Under the pieces are notes generated by a model. The model saw nothing but the letters and a program-made list of their open reading frames with translations. It ran no database searches and was not told the origin of the DNA. Both the position numbers and the translations under genes were made by a program. Positions 6,870 to 12,988 of a DNA stretch of 17,088 nucleotides are shown piece by piece. The stretch spans positions 1 through 17,088 of the forward strand of contig URAG01000047.1 in the NCBI GenBank assembly GCA_900545755.1, read 5' to 3'. Numbering within the stretch: the first letter of the stretch is position 1; each line of letters opens with the position of its first letter. The stretch is from an uncultured Cloacibacillus sp. (GTDB lineage Bacteria > Synergistota > Synergistia > Synergistales > Synergistaceae).

Positions 6870-6958
6870 CTTTCCAAACGGGAGGCGCCGGCGTTTCCGC
6901 GGACACCCATCGGCCTGACGCCATAGAAGCGCGCTTCCGCAGGACGGCAGGCTCGGGG
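6867..6958 (-). ncRNA. structured leader element 2, candidate Moco-type riboswitch before the response regulator gene
   Basis: This is a second copy of the element at 5670-5795. Shared minus-strand blocks, in the same order, are ACCCCGAGCC (6950-6959), GCGCCTCCCG (6879-6888) and TTGGAAAGGGG (6867-6877). CCCC 6955-6958 pairs with GGGG 6867-6870 as the closing stem. GAGCC again opens a stem, here GCCTG/CAGGC (6948-6952 with 6913-6917), which differs from copy 1 at both strands yet keeps pairing. A 10-bp hairpin with a GAAA tetraloop (6884-6907, one mismatch) occupies the place of the bulged hairpin. The extra GGAA hairpin of copy 1 between CCTCCCG and TTGGAAA is missing. The RNA is followed by the attenuator at 6820-6869. 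Confidence 0.55.
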
Positions 6959-6983
6959 TATTATTCATTTTTAACCGCTTTTG

Positions 6984-7011
6984 ATTATAACAACTGAGGT
7001 GCACTTGTCAA
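6984..7011 (-). promoter_or_regulatory. near-consensus sigma-70 promoter for the response regulator gene
   Basis: On the minus strand a perfect TTGACA (7006-7011) and a perfect TATAAT (6984-6989) are separated by 16 bases, with a TGn extension directly before the -10. The start would be near 6976, giving a leader of about 208 nucleotides. This is the best promoter match in the window, surprisingly strong for a regulator gene unless later steps restrain it. Confidence 0.75.
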
Positions 7012-7060
7012 CAATAGCGGACGCCGTCGCGCGATTCGCAAATGCGCCGCGGCGGCAAGT

Positions 7061-7070
7061 TGTATATAAT
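7061..7070 (+). promoter_or_regulatory. possible -10 region of the methyltransferase promoter
   Basis: TGTATATAAT contains a perfect TATAAT (7065-7070) preceded by TG at slightly wide spacing. No good -35 lies at 16-18 bases. It sits 52 bases before the methyltransferase start and is divergent to the response regulator promoter. Confidence 0.35.
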
Positions 7071-7121
7071 AGAAGCGCACATAAGAGCCGCTCGCTCAAT
7101 TCATGGAAAGAGGTGCCCTCT

Positions 7122-7877
7122 ATGACGAATCAGATATGGAACCCGCAGGAATACAGAAAGAGCGCGGACTTCGTCCCCGAGATGGGGCGGGCCGTGATAG
7201 AGCTGCTTGATCCTAAGGCCGGCGAAAGGATACTCGACCTCGGCTGCGGCACGGGAGTGCTGGCGAAGGAGCTCGCCGCGGCCGGCTGCACCGTAGTCGG
7301 GACGGATTCGAGCCCCGAGATGGTCGAGGCTGCGCGCACGGCCGGCGTAGACGCGCGGCTCGCCGACGCGCAGACCTTGAAGATGGATGAAAAATTCGAC
7401 GCGGTGCTGAGCAACGACGCGATACACTGGATGCCCGACCAGTACGCGGTCGTGCGCCGCGTCTGGAACCTGCTGAAGCCTGGCGGACGCTTTGCAGCCG
7501 AGTGCGGAGGCGAGGGCTGCGTGCGCGTCATACGCGAGGGCATGAAAATAGCGCTCATCAAGCGCGGAATAGACTACAAGGCGCGCAATCCGTGGAAGTT
7601 CCCAGAGCTAGGAACCTTCTCAGACATTCTTGAAAACCAGGGCTTCCGTGTGAAGTTCATCGCGCGCATAGACCGCCCGACGCCGCTCGTCCACGGCCTG
7701 CGACGCTGGCTCGAGGTATTCTCCGCGAGCCACACCGACGGCTTCACGCCGGAGCAAAAGGACGCCTTCTACAAGGAGGTCGAGGACTACTGTCGCCCGA
7801 TGCTCTACAGCGAGCAGAACGGCTGGACTGCGGACTACGTGCGGCTCCGCTTCCTAGCCGTAAAACCTGAGGAGTAG
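7122..7877 (+). CDS. class I SAM-dependent methyltransferase
   Basis: This 251-residue soluble protein has a Rossmann-type methyltransferase domain. Motif I is ILDLGCGTG (37-45), the acidic residue that would bind the SAM ribose is D62 in VVGTDSSPEM, motif II is D83 in ADAQTL, and FDAVLSNDAIHWMPD (92-106) with LKPGGRFAAE corresponds to motifs IV-VI. The N-terminal W-N-P-x-x-Y and the IHWM segment resemble trans-aconitate methyltransferase (Tam) and related small-molecule methyltransferases, but the substrate cannot be assigned. ATG 7122 is chosen because GGAAAGAGGTG lies 6 bases upstream; the longer frame has no ribosome binding site and overlaps promoter sequences. It stands alone, divergent from the response regulator and convergent with the Kdo cluster, with a terminator between. 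Confidence 0.87.
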   Translation: MTNQIWNPQEYRKSADFVPEMGRAVIELLDPKAGERILDLGCGTGVLAKELAAAGCTVVGTDSSPEMVEAARTAGVDARLADAQTLKMDEKFDAVLSNDAIHWMPDQYAVVRRVWNLLKPGGRFAAECGGEGCVRVIREGMKIALIKRGIDYKARNPWKFPELGTFSDILENQGFRVKFIARIDRPTPLVHGLRRWLEVFSASHTDGFTPEQKDAFYKEVEDYCRPMLYSEQNGWTADYVRLRFLAVKPEE

Positions 7878-7895
7878 TTTTAACCCCTTAAAAAA

Positions 7896-7937
7896 AACGA
7901 GCGGCGGGGCGTTAGCGCACCCGCCGCGCCGATCGTT
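7896..7937. terminator. bidirectional terminator between methyltransferase and kdnA-like gene
   Basis: A perfect 8-bp GC stem (7901-7908 with 7920-7927), with inner pairs around a TTAG loop, can be extended by AACGA/TCGTT (7896-7900 with 7933-7937) across a bulge. The minus-strand side is followed by a run of seven or more Ts, so it is strongest for the kdnA-like gene. Confidence 0.75.
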
Positions 7938-7969
7938 ATATACGCAGGATCAAATTGCGCTTCCCCGTT

Positions 7970-9133
7970 TTACAGGGCCGCCTTCGCCCCCGCTTCCACC
8001 GCTTTGATTATTTTCTCCACGGCTTCGTCGCTCATCTTGATGTTCAGGCCGAACATGACGGCGCGCGACAGGTACGACTCCGCCTGCGCCATCGTCTCCG
8101 GCATATACGACGGCGTGCGGTTGCCGAAGTATTCCTGCTCGCCCATCTCCTGCAAGGCTTTCCAGTGTTTAGCGTAGTGCCATGTGTTGTCGGCGATTAC
8201 CGCACATCCTGCGACGGCCTGGAATTTACGCGCAGCTTCCGCAGTCGGAAGCATAAATATCACGTGCGTCGCGGTGTCGCCCTCTGGGTCGTGCATCGGG
8301 CGCGGCGTGAGGCCCGCCGCGATTCCAGCCTCAACTATCCTTTTCTTAGTCGCACGCAGCGAGGCCAGAGCTTCCGGCATCTTGCGCAGCGCGACGACCC
8401 CGAGAGCGCCCTGGAGTTCGCTTATGCGGTAGTTGACGCCGAAGCCGGATTTTCCCTCCGCGCCGCGGTCGTGCTCTTTGCTGTGGACGTGGCCGTGGTC
8501 GTGGTAGCAGTCCATGCGGAACCACGTGTCATAGTCGTTCGTGAAGACCATGCCCGCTTCCCCGACGGTGAGGGTTTTGTTCGGGTCGAAACTCCACGCG
8601 CCGCAGTCCCCGATTCCGCCGAGAGCGCGTCCCTTGTACGTCCCGCCGACGACTTCGCAGGCGTCCTCTACTACCGGAATCCCGTATTTTTTGCCGAGCG
8701 CTGTGAATTTATCCATGTCGGCTGCAACGCCGAACATGTGGACGGGCATTATCGCCTTCGTGCGCGGCGAGATGAGGCGCTCCGCCGAGGCGGCGTCGAG
8801 CGAGAGCGTTTCGTCAAGCTCGCCGAGCACCGGCACGGCGTCGCATGCGACGATAGCCTCGATCGTCGCGATGAAGGTGAACGGCGTCGTGACCACCTCG
8901 TCGCCGGGCTTCACACCGACGCCCTTGAGCGCCGTAATAAGCGCGGCAGTGCCGCTAGAAACGGCGAGCGCATATTTTGAGCCTGTTACACGCTTAGCCG
9001 CGGCCTCGAATTCCTCGGCGCGATATACGCCGGCGCGCTCTGCATGCGAGCCGTAGCGGTGTATCATTCTCCGCTCTATAACGTCTGCCGCCGCCATAAT
9101 TTCTTCTTTGCCGAAAATTTCCGTTCCAGCCAT
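7970..9133 (-). CDS. kdnA: 8-amino-3,8-dideoxy-Kdo transaminase (KdnA-like, DegT family)
   Basis: This 387-residue PLP aminotransferase belongs to the DegT/DnrJ/EryC1/StrS fold. Visible are the GTAAL cofactor loop (61-65), TTPFTFIAT (82-90), VVEDACE with the pyridine-nitrogen aspartate D157, the Schiff-base lysine K186 in SFDPNKTLT, and NYRISELQGALG (234-245). KdnA of Shewanella oneidensis transfers an amino group to C8 of 8-oxo-8-deoxy-Kdo to form Kdo8N. Specificity is inferred from linkage: the upstream gene is an iron-type alcohol dehydrogenase like KdnB, its stop codon is only 3 bases away, and kdsB heads the cluster. The AAGGAGCGG ribosome binding site lies inside the end of the upstream gene, so translation is coupled. 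Other DegT enzymes act on nucleotide-linked 3- or 4-keto sugars, the main alternative. Confidence 0.75.
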   Translation of the reverse strand: MAGTEIFGKEEIMAAADVIERRMIHRYGSHAERAGVYRAEEFEAAAKRVTGSKYALAVSSGTAALITALKGVGVKPGDEVVTTPFTFIATIEAIVACDAVPVLGELDETLSLDAASAERLISPRTKAIMPVHMFGVAADMDKFTALGKKYGIPVVEDACEVVGGTYKGRALGGIGDCGAWSFDPNKTLTVGEAGMVFTNDYDTWFRMDCYHDHGHVHSKEHDRGAEGKSGFGVNYRISELQGALGVVALRKMPEALASLRATKKRIVEAGIAAGLTPRPMHDPEGDTATHVIFMLPTAEAARKFQAVAGCAVIADNTWHYAKHWKALQEMGEQEYFGNRTPSYMPETMAQAESYLSRAVMFGLNIKMSDEAVEKIIKAVEAGAKAAL

Positions 9134-9136
9134 CTG

Positions 9137-10261
9137 CTACCGCTCCTTTATTATTCTTCTGTAGATGCCTTCTATATACTCCGGCGTAGCCTTTTCCTGC
9201 CAGCCGTCGCCGAAGCAGCTGTGCCAAAGCTTTTCCATGCCGAGCGCCGTTTTTACCATCTTCGGCACGTCGCCCTCCCCTATGCCGTAGTCGGAGGCTT
9301 TCGGCATCTTGCGTCCGTTGGCGGATAGGAAGCTCATCGTATCGCTGTAGCCGTCCGGATAGACGTCCTCAAGCGAGCACATCGATATCGCTACCGCTAC
9401 GCTGTGCGGTAGGTGCGGCGCGCTGTTGCTGAGGCCGTATGAAATCGCGTGCGCAGCGCCTACGCGTCCCGAGACGGAGCTGCTCCCGCCGAGGATCGAT
9501 GCGACGGCAGATTTAACGGCGAGCTCCTCATTATACTTCGCTAGGTCATGGCTCAGCACTTCTCTTGCGAGTGCGAAACCGGCAGTCGCGTCCTCAATCC
9601 CCTCCGGAGCGCTGGTTTTGCTCGTCTTTATCTCATAGTGATGGAAGTAGCAGTCCATCATAGTATAGAACCGGTTGAACGACGGGGCCCCGCGGCTAAG
9701 CGACGGGTCTATGACGGCGACTGACGCTTCAGTATATTTGTTGTTTATACCGAGCTTCTTCTCCGGCCCGCGAAGGACTGCTATCGGCGTAATTTCAGCG
9801 CCGGTGCCGGTGAGCGTGGGCAGCACCCAGATGTCGGCCCCCTTCGCCATATCCATGCCGTAGCCCTGATAGACCTGCGCAGGCTCTGGGTTTGCAAGGC
9901 ATATCGCCGTGGCCTTCGCAAGATCCATAGTCGCTCCGCCGCCGACGCCTACAAGCGTGTCCGGCTGTTCAGGCAGAGCCTGTATCAGCGAACGAAGCGC
10001 GTCAACGTCGCCGGTCCGAGGTTCGGAGAAGGTCGCGTCGAAGGCGAACATATTCTTTTTCTCAAAAAGGCGCGCGAACTCGCTCTGGCCCGCGAGCGCC
10101 TTGTCCACGACGAAGAAGGGTTTCCGCCCCTCATCCGCAAGCATCCGCAGGATATCGGATACTCCGTCGCATGAGAGCGCTACGCGCGTACTCACGGGAG
10201 TTTTCCACCACGGTTTGAGAGTTGTAAATTCTTTGATGGTTTTCGGTACGTTCATAATCAT
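9137..10261 (-). CDS. kdnB: Kdo 8-dehydrogenase/oxidase (KdnB-like iron-containing alcohol dehydrogenase)
   Basis: This 374-residue protein is a group III metal-dependent alcohol dehydrogenase. The dinucleotide-binding loop is GVGGGATMDLAKA (105-117), followed by LPTLTGTGAE (147-156). Metal ligands expected for the family are D203 and H207 (MMDCYFHH), H271 (GAAHA) and H286 (PHLPHS). The position of the usual extra active-site histidine four residues after H271 is a tyrosine (Y275). In Shewanella, KdnB oxidises the C8 hydroxyl of Kdo so that KdnA can aminate it. The FYT-x-MDCY-x-H segment and the position between kdsB and a DegT aminotransferase support that role rather than a general alcohol dehydrogenase. 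ATG 10261 has AAGGAG 8 bases upstream. About 100 bases separate it from kdsB, with no clear terminator between. Confidence 0.75.
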   Translation of the reverse strand: MIMNVPKTIKEFTTLKPWWKTPVSTRVALSCDGVSDILRMLADEGRKPFFVVDKALAGQSEFARLFEKKNMFAFDATFSEPRTGDVDALRSLIQALPEQPDTLVGVGGGATMDLAKATAICLANPEPAQVYQGYGMDMAKGADIWVLPTLTGTGAEITPIAVLRGPEKKLGINNKYTEASVAVIDPSLSRGAPSFNRFYTMMDCYFHHYEIKTSKTSAPEGIEDATAGFALAREVLSHDLAKYNEELAVKSAVASILGGSSSVSGRVGAAHAISYGLSNSAPHLPHSVAVAISMCSLEDVYPDGYSDTMSFLSANGRKMPKASDYGIGEGDVPKMVKTALGMEKLWHSCFGDGWQEKATPEYIEGIYRRIIKER

Positions 10262-10361
10262 AATTATATCTCCTTACGCAAAATCTTAAAAAATCAAGGC
10301 ATCAACAGCAGGCGCAAATTTCGCGTCCTTTTCACGTTCGCCGGGCGCGGCTGGATACATA

Positions 10362-11084
10362 TCACGGAGCGGCGAAGTATTTCGCTATCTTTATTAGATC
10401 GTCTGGGGTGTCTATTTCAATTGTGTCGCGCAGAGCCTCGACGCACTGTATTGTGTGCCCGCACTCCAGGACGCGGAGCATTTCGAGGCTCTCAGTCTTT
10501 TCGAGAGGCGTCTGCGCCGAAGCGGCGAAATCAAGCAGGAAGTCCCTGCGCCAACCGTAGGGGCCTATGTGCTTGTGCCAGACGCCGCCCGCGTTGCGCG
10601 GGTAAGGGACGGGTGAGCGGCTGAAATAGAGCGCGCGTCCGCGTGCGTCGAAGCCGGCCTTGACGACGCTCGTGTCCTCAACCTCTTCCATGCGCTCTAT
10701 GCGCTTTACAAGCAGCGCAAGCATCACGGACGGGTCGGCGTCGAGAGCGGCGACTAGCGGGTCGATCATATCCGCGCCGACAAGGGGGTCGTCGACTTGG
10801 ACGTTCAGCACGTAGTCGGCTGGCACACGCCGCGCGACGTATGCGACGCGGTCGCCGCCGCTCGGAAGCTCCGGCGGCGTCATGACGGCCTCGCCGCCGT
10901 GCTCGGAAACGAGAGCCGCTATACGCTCATCGTCGGTCGCTACTATAACTCTGTCTACGTTGGAACATTTGGAAACATTTTCCAGTACGCGAACTACGAG
11001 AGGGATTCCGGCGATCTCAATCAACGGCTTGCCGGGGAGCCGCGTGCTGGCGTATCGTGCTGGTATCACTGCAAGGGTCTTCAT
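10362..11084 (-). CDS. kdsB: CMP-Kdo (or CMP-8-amino-Kdo) synthetase, KdsB
   Basis: This 240-residue cytidylyltransferase activates Kdo (or its 8-amino form) with CTP for transfer to lipid A. Family motifs are IPARYASTRLPGKPL (7-21), VIVATDDERI (47-55), ALYFSRSPVPYPR (151-163), IGPYGWRRDFLL (173-184), TESLEMLRVLECG (197-209) and EIDTPDDL (223-230). The usual NVQGDEPL metal and nucleotide motif reads NVQVDDPL (94-101): the metal-binding D98 stays, but Gly becomes Val and Glu becomes Asp. The nearby SGTER/SGTDR motif reads SGGDR (75-79). ATG 11084 is supported by AAGGAGG 8 bases upstream. It leads a cluster with kdnB and kdnA homologues, suggesting that its substrate is Kdo8N. Its presence implies an LPS-bearing outer membrane. 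Confidence 0.87.
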   Translation of the reverse strand: MKTLAVIPARYASTRLPGKPLIEIAGIPLVVRVLENVSKCSNVDRVIVATDDERIAALVSEHGGEAVMTPPELPSGGDRVAYVARRVPADYVLNVQVDDPLVGADMIDPLVAALDADPSVMLALLVKRIERMEEVEDTSVVKAGFDARGRALYFSRSPVPYPRNAGGVWHKHIGPYGWRRDFLLDFAASAQTPLEKTESLEMLRVLECGHTIQCVEALRDTIEIDTPDDLIKIAKYFAAP

Positions 11085-11171
11085 CCCTCTAACCTCCTTC
11101 GTGGGCAGCCTATGCAGTGTATGGCCGCGTTTCACGGCTTTCTCGGCTGCCAAATCCTGGTTAGATGTTGA

Positions 11172-11199
11172 AGATAATACTAAAGGTTGATGTTGTCAA
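11172..11199 (-). promoter_or_regulatory. possible promoter of the kdsB-kdnB-kdnA cluster
   Basis: On the minus strand a perfect TTGACA (11194-11199) is followed after 16 bases by TTATCT (11172-11177), or after 14 by TATTAT. The region is locally AT-rich and lies about 90 bases upstream of the kdsB start. Confidence 0.4.
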
Positions 11200-11280
11200 T
11201 CTTAAAATCTCAACTTTTTGTCATAACGCCAAAAAACGACGGAAAGGCGGCGATTGTTCGTCCGTAACACGGAGGAGATA

Positions 11281-11309
11281 TTGCGTGCCGGCAAACAGCA
11301 ATGTATAGT
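11281..11309 (+). promoter_or_regulatory. possible promoter of the rhodanese gene
   Basis: TTGCGT (11281-11286) and TATAGT (11304-11309) are 17 bases apart, 37 bases upstream of the rhodanese start codon. The match to consensus is moderate. Confidence 0.3.
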
Positions 11310-11345
11310 TAGAATGGTTATAAAAATCAACAGGAGGCAGAGACA

Positions 11346-11750
11346 ATGAGAGCGAAGAAATTTATGGCTGTATTAGTAATGGGCGCTGCGATAGCCGCAG
11401 CTGGCTGCGGCCTCGCGGCGGCGGCGGAGAAGATGGACGGATATACGAAGATAACGGCTCAGGAAGCTATGAAGATGATTGAATATGGACGCGCGCCTGT
11501 TGTCATCGTCGACGTGCGTTCGGTCGAAGAATACAACGGGGGGCACGTACCCGGCGCGATAGTCATCCCGCACAACGTCGTGAAGGACAAACTCCCGGAG
11601 ATACTTCCCGACAGGAACACGACGCTGCTCGTCTACTGCCGTTCAGGCAATAGGGTCGTAGCCGCATGCAAGGACCTCGTCGCGGCCGGCTACGTAAACG
11701 TCTACAATTTCGGCGGCATCATCGACTGGCCCTACGCTGTGGCGAAGTAA
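11346..11750 (+). CDS. exported single-domain rhodanese
   Basis: This 134-residue protein has a short positively charged N-terminus and a hydrophobic alanine-rich segment (about 6-27) that looks like a signal peptide. Cleavage by signal peptidase I after the AAAA run is likely. C21 could instead be lipidated, but the preceding residues are a poor lipobox. The mature part is one rhodanese domain: VVIVDVRSVEEYNGGHVPGA (52-71), with the active-site cysteine C98 in the loop CRSGNR. Such proteins carry sulfur as a persulfide or reduce thiosulfate and polysulfide; the partner is unknown. An AGGAGG ribosome binding site lies 8 bases before ATG 11346. It is a single-gene unit between its own promoter and a strong terminator. 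Confidence 0.88.
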   Translation: MRAKKFMAVLVMGAAIAAAGCGLAAAAEKMDGYTKITAQEAMKMIEYGRAPVVIVDVRSVEEYNGGHVPGAIVIPHNVVKDKLPEILPDRNTTLLVYCRSGNRVVAACKDLVAAGYVNVYNFGGIIDWPYAVAK

Positions 11751-11780
11751 GAAGTGCGCCCCGAGGCGTCTATGCGCGTA

Positions 11781-11815
11781 AAAACAAACGCCGGATATCC
11801 TCCGGCGTTTGTTTT
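11781..11815. terminator. strong bidirectional terminator after the rhodanese gene
   Basis: A perfect 15-bp stem (11781-11795 with 11801-11815) with a 5-base loop begins with AAAAC and ends with GTTTT, so each strand has a GC core and a U-rich 3' arm. It serves the rhodanese (+) and the small exported protein (-). Confidence 0.88.
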
Positions 11816-11838
11816 TGCTGTTTCACAAAAATAAGGCG

Positions 11839-12198
11839 CTACAGCTCTTCGAGCTCGTATATCGTCCAGCGCAGCGACTCCGCACGGCGGCACTCTTTGT
11901 AGTCGCCCTTCAGGTAAAGGTCCTTGAACGACGCAGAGCCGCCGGCTTCTATCTCCGTCTTAGCGATATAGACGTCGCCGAGTTCCCGACGCCGCCCGTC
12001 CACAAATGCAAGCGCCGCGTTAAAGACCACGTCCTTCTCGCCGCGGTTGAATATAGTCACGCTTACGCCGTCCTCCGTCACGCGCAGCCCTCTGTATATG
12101 AGCGGGTCCCCGTCGGGTATGTATCCACGCTTCGAAAAAGCCGCAGCCGCACCGCAGAGCGTCAGCACCAGTAACACCGCCAACAAATATTTTTTCAA
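11839..12198 (-). CDS. small exported protein of unknown function
   Basis: This 119-residue protein begins with a classical signal peptide: two lysines, a leucine/valine-rich core, then CGAAAAFS with probable cleavage after the alanines. The mature part, about 98 residues, looks all-beta. It has the alternating pattern of FxLYD-like or other immunoglobulin-like extracytoplasmic domains (LRVTEDGVSVTIFNRGEKDVVFNAALAFVD, then GGSASFKDLYL), but I cannot name the family. TTG 12198 is chosen as start because AGGGAGG lies 7 bases upstream. The alternative ATG 12204 is only 1 base from that ribosome binding site and would add two residues. It has its own promoter and probably forms a separate transcript from the HAD gene upstream. 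Confidence 0.65.
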   Translation of the reverse strand: MKKYLLAVLLVLTLCGAAAAFSKRGYIPDGDPLIYRGLRVTEDGVSVTIFNRGEKDVVFNAALAFVDGRRRELGDVYIAKTEIEAGGSASFKDLYLKGDYKECRRAESLRWTIYELEEL

Positions 12199-12236
12199 TA
12201 ACATACCTCCCTGACCGTTTATATGCCGCAATACCT

Positions 12237-12265
12237 ATTATAGCTGAACAACCGTGCGCGCAAAA
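12237..12265 (-). promoter_or_regulatory. possible promoter of the small exported protein gene
   Basis: A perfect TATAAT on the minus strand (12237-12242) is preceded after 17 bases by TTTTGC (12260-12265), a weak -35 that overlaps the U-tract of the HAD gene terminator. Confidence 0.4.
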
Positions 12266-12289
12266 AGCGGAGCCTTTCCGGCGGCGCTT
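12262..12289 (-). terminator. intrinsic terminator overlapping the HAD gene stop codon
   Basis: On the minus strand AAGCG (12285-12289) pairs with CGCTT (12265-12269), with an inner GCC/GGC stem around GGAAA and a 2x2 internal loop, and runs into TTTTTG. It separates the HAD gene from the small exported protein gene. Confidence 0.5.
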
Positions 12290-12987
12290 CATTCCCCGCG
12301 CAGTATTGTCAAAATTTCGTTCAGGTTTTTTATCTCATAATCTGGCTTCGCGCAGGCGTTTTTCTCCGCGCCGCCGGGGTTGTACCAGCAGCTTTTTATC
12401 CCGGCGCGGTTCGCGCCTTCTATGTCGCTCGTCAGCGAGTCGCCGACTATTATCGAACCGGCGCGCCTCTCTTCGCCTATCTCGCGGAACACCGCGTCGA
12501 AAAATTCCTCCGCCGGCTTCTCGTACCCTATCCGCTCCGAAAGAAATATCCCGTCCATCAGTTTGTCGAAGCCGGAGCGCGCAAGCTTTCGCGTCTGCGC
12601 CGCGACAGTGCCGTTCGATACGGCGTACTGGCGAAATCTGCCACGTAACGAGGCGACTAGCCTGTCGCTGCCGTCGCGGTAGACGATCGTATCGCCGAGA
12701 CGCCTCTGGTATGCCACGTTGAACTCCGCGGACGGCGGCCCGGCGAGCCCCTCTGCGGCGAAGAAATCATCAAAGCGGCGCGTGAGTATCTCAGGCTTCG
12801 TCATCTCGCCGCGTTCGAGCGCGCGCCTGTAATTTTTGTTTATCTCAGAATAGCGCGCCAGCATAGCTTCGGTGCAAATGCCGAGCCCGAAGTCGGCGAA
12901 GAGCGAACGTATAGCGGCCTCCTCCGCGGCGGAGAAGTCGAGCAGCGTGCCGTCGACGTCCCATAAAATCGTGTCGAAGCGCGTCAT
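12289..12987 (-). CDS. HAD-superfamily phosphatase, YjjG-like
   Basis: This 232-residue cytoplasmic hydrolase has the HAD motifs in order. Motif I is DVDGTLL near the N-terminus, with the nucleophile and acid aspartates spaced D-x-D. Motif II is the serine of AVSNGT, motif III the lysine of GYEKPAEEFF, and motif IV is GDSLTSDIEGA. A helical cap lies between motifs I and II (subclass IA). The EINKNYRRALERGEMTKPEILTRRF part of the cap and the CWYNPGG ending resemble E. coli YjjG, a 5'-nucleotidase that cleans non-canonical pyrimidine nucleotides; that specificity is a guess. ATG 12987 lies one base after the stop codon of the M48 peptidase, so the two genes are translationally coupled; the ribosome binding site is weak. 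Confidence 0.85.
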   Translation of the reverse strand: MTRFDTILWDVDGTLLDFSAAEEAAIRSLFADFGLGICTEAMLARYSEINKNYRRALERGEMTKPEILTRRFDDFFAAEGLAGPPSAEFNVAYQRRLGDTIVYRDGSDRLVASLRGRFRQYAVSNGTVAAQTRKLARSGFDKLMDGIFLSERIGYEKPAEEFFDAVFREIGEERRAGSIIVGDSLTSDIEGANRAGIKSCWYNPGGAEKNACAKPDYEIKNLNEILTILRGE

Positions 12988-12988
12988 C

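Noticed and set aside
5933..6910. An open frame of 325 codons on the minus strand overlapping the response regulator
   Set aside because: It is a different frame of the response regulator gene and its leader, very arginine-rich and without family resemblance; the response regulator frame has clear receiver and helix-turn-helix motifs.
6769..6924. N-terminal extension of the response regulator to ATG 6924
   Set aside because: The extra 52 residues match no receiver-domain sequence and the DNA carries the structured element and terminator, which explain its conservation better than coding.
11281..11349. Short frame from TTG 11281 (after GGAGGAG) whose TGA overlaps the rhodanese ATG
   Set aside because: The 22-codon peptide has no recognisable pattern, the ribosome binding site spacing is only 3 bases, and the stretch doubles as the likely promoter; chance is the simpler reading.
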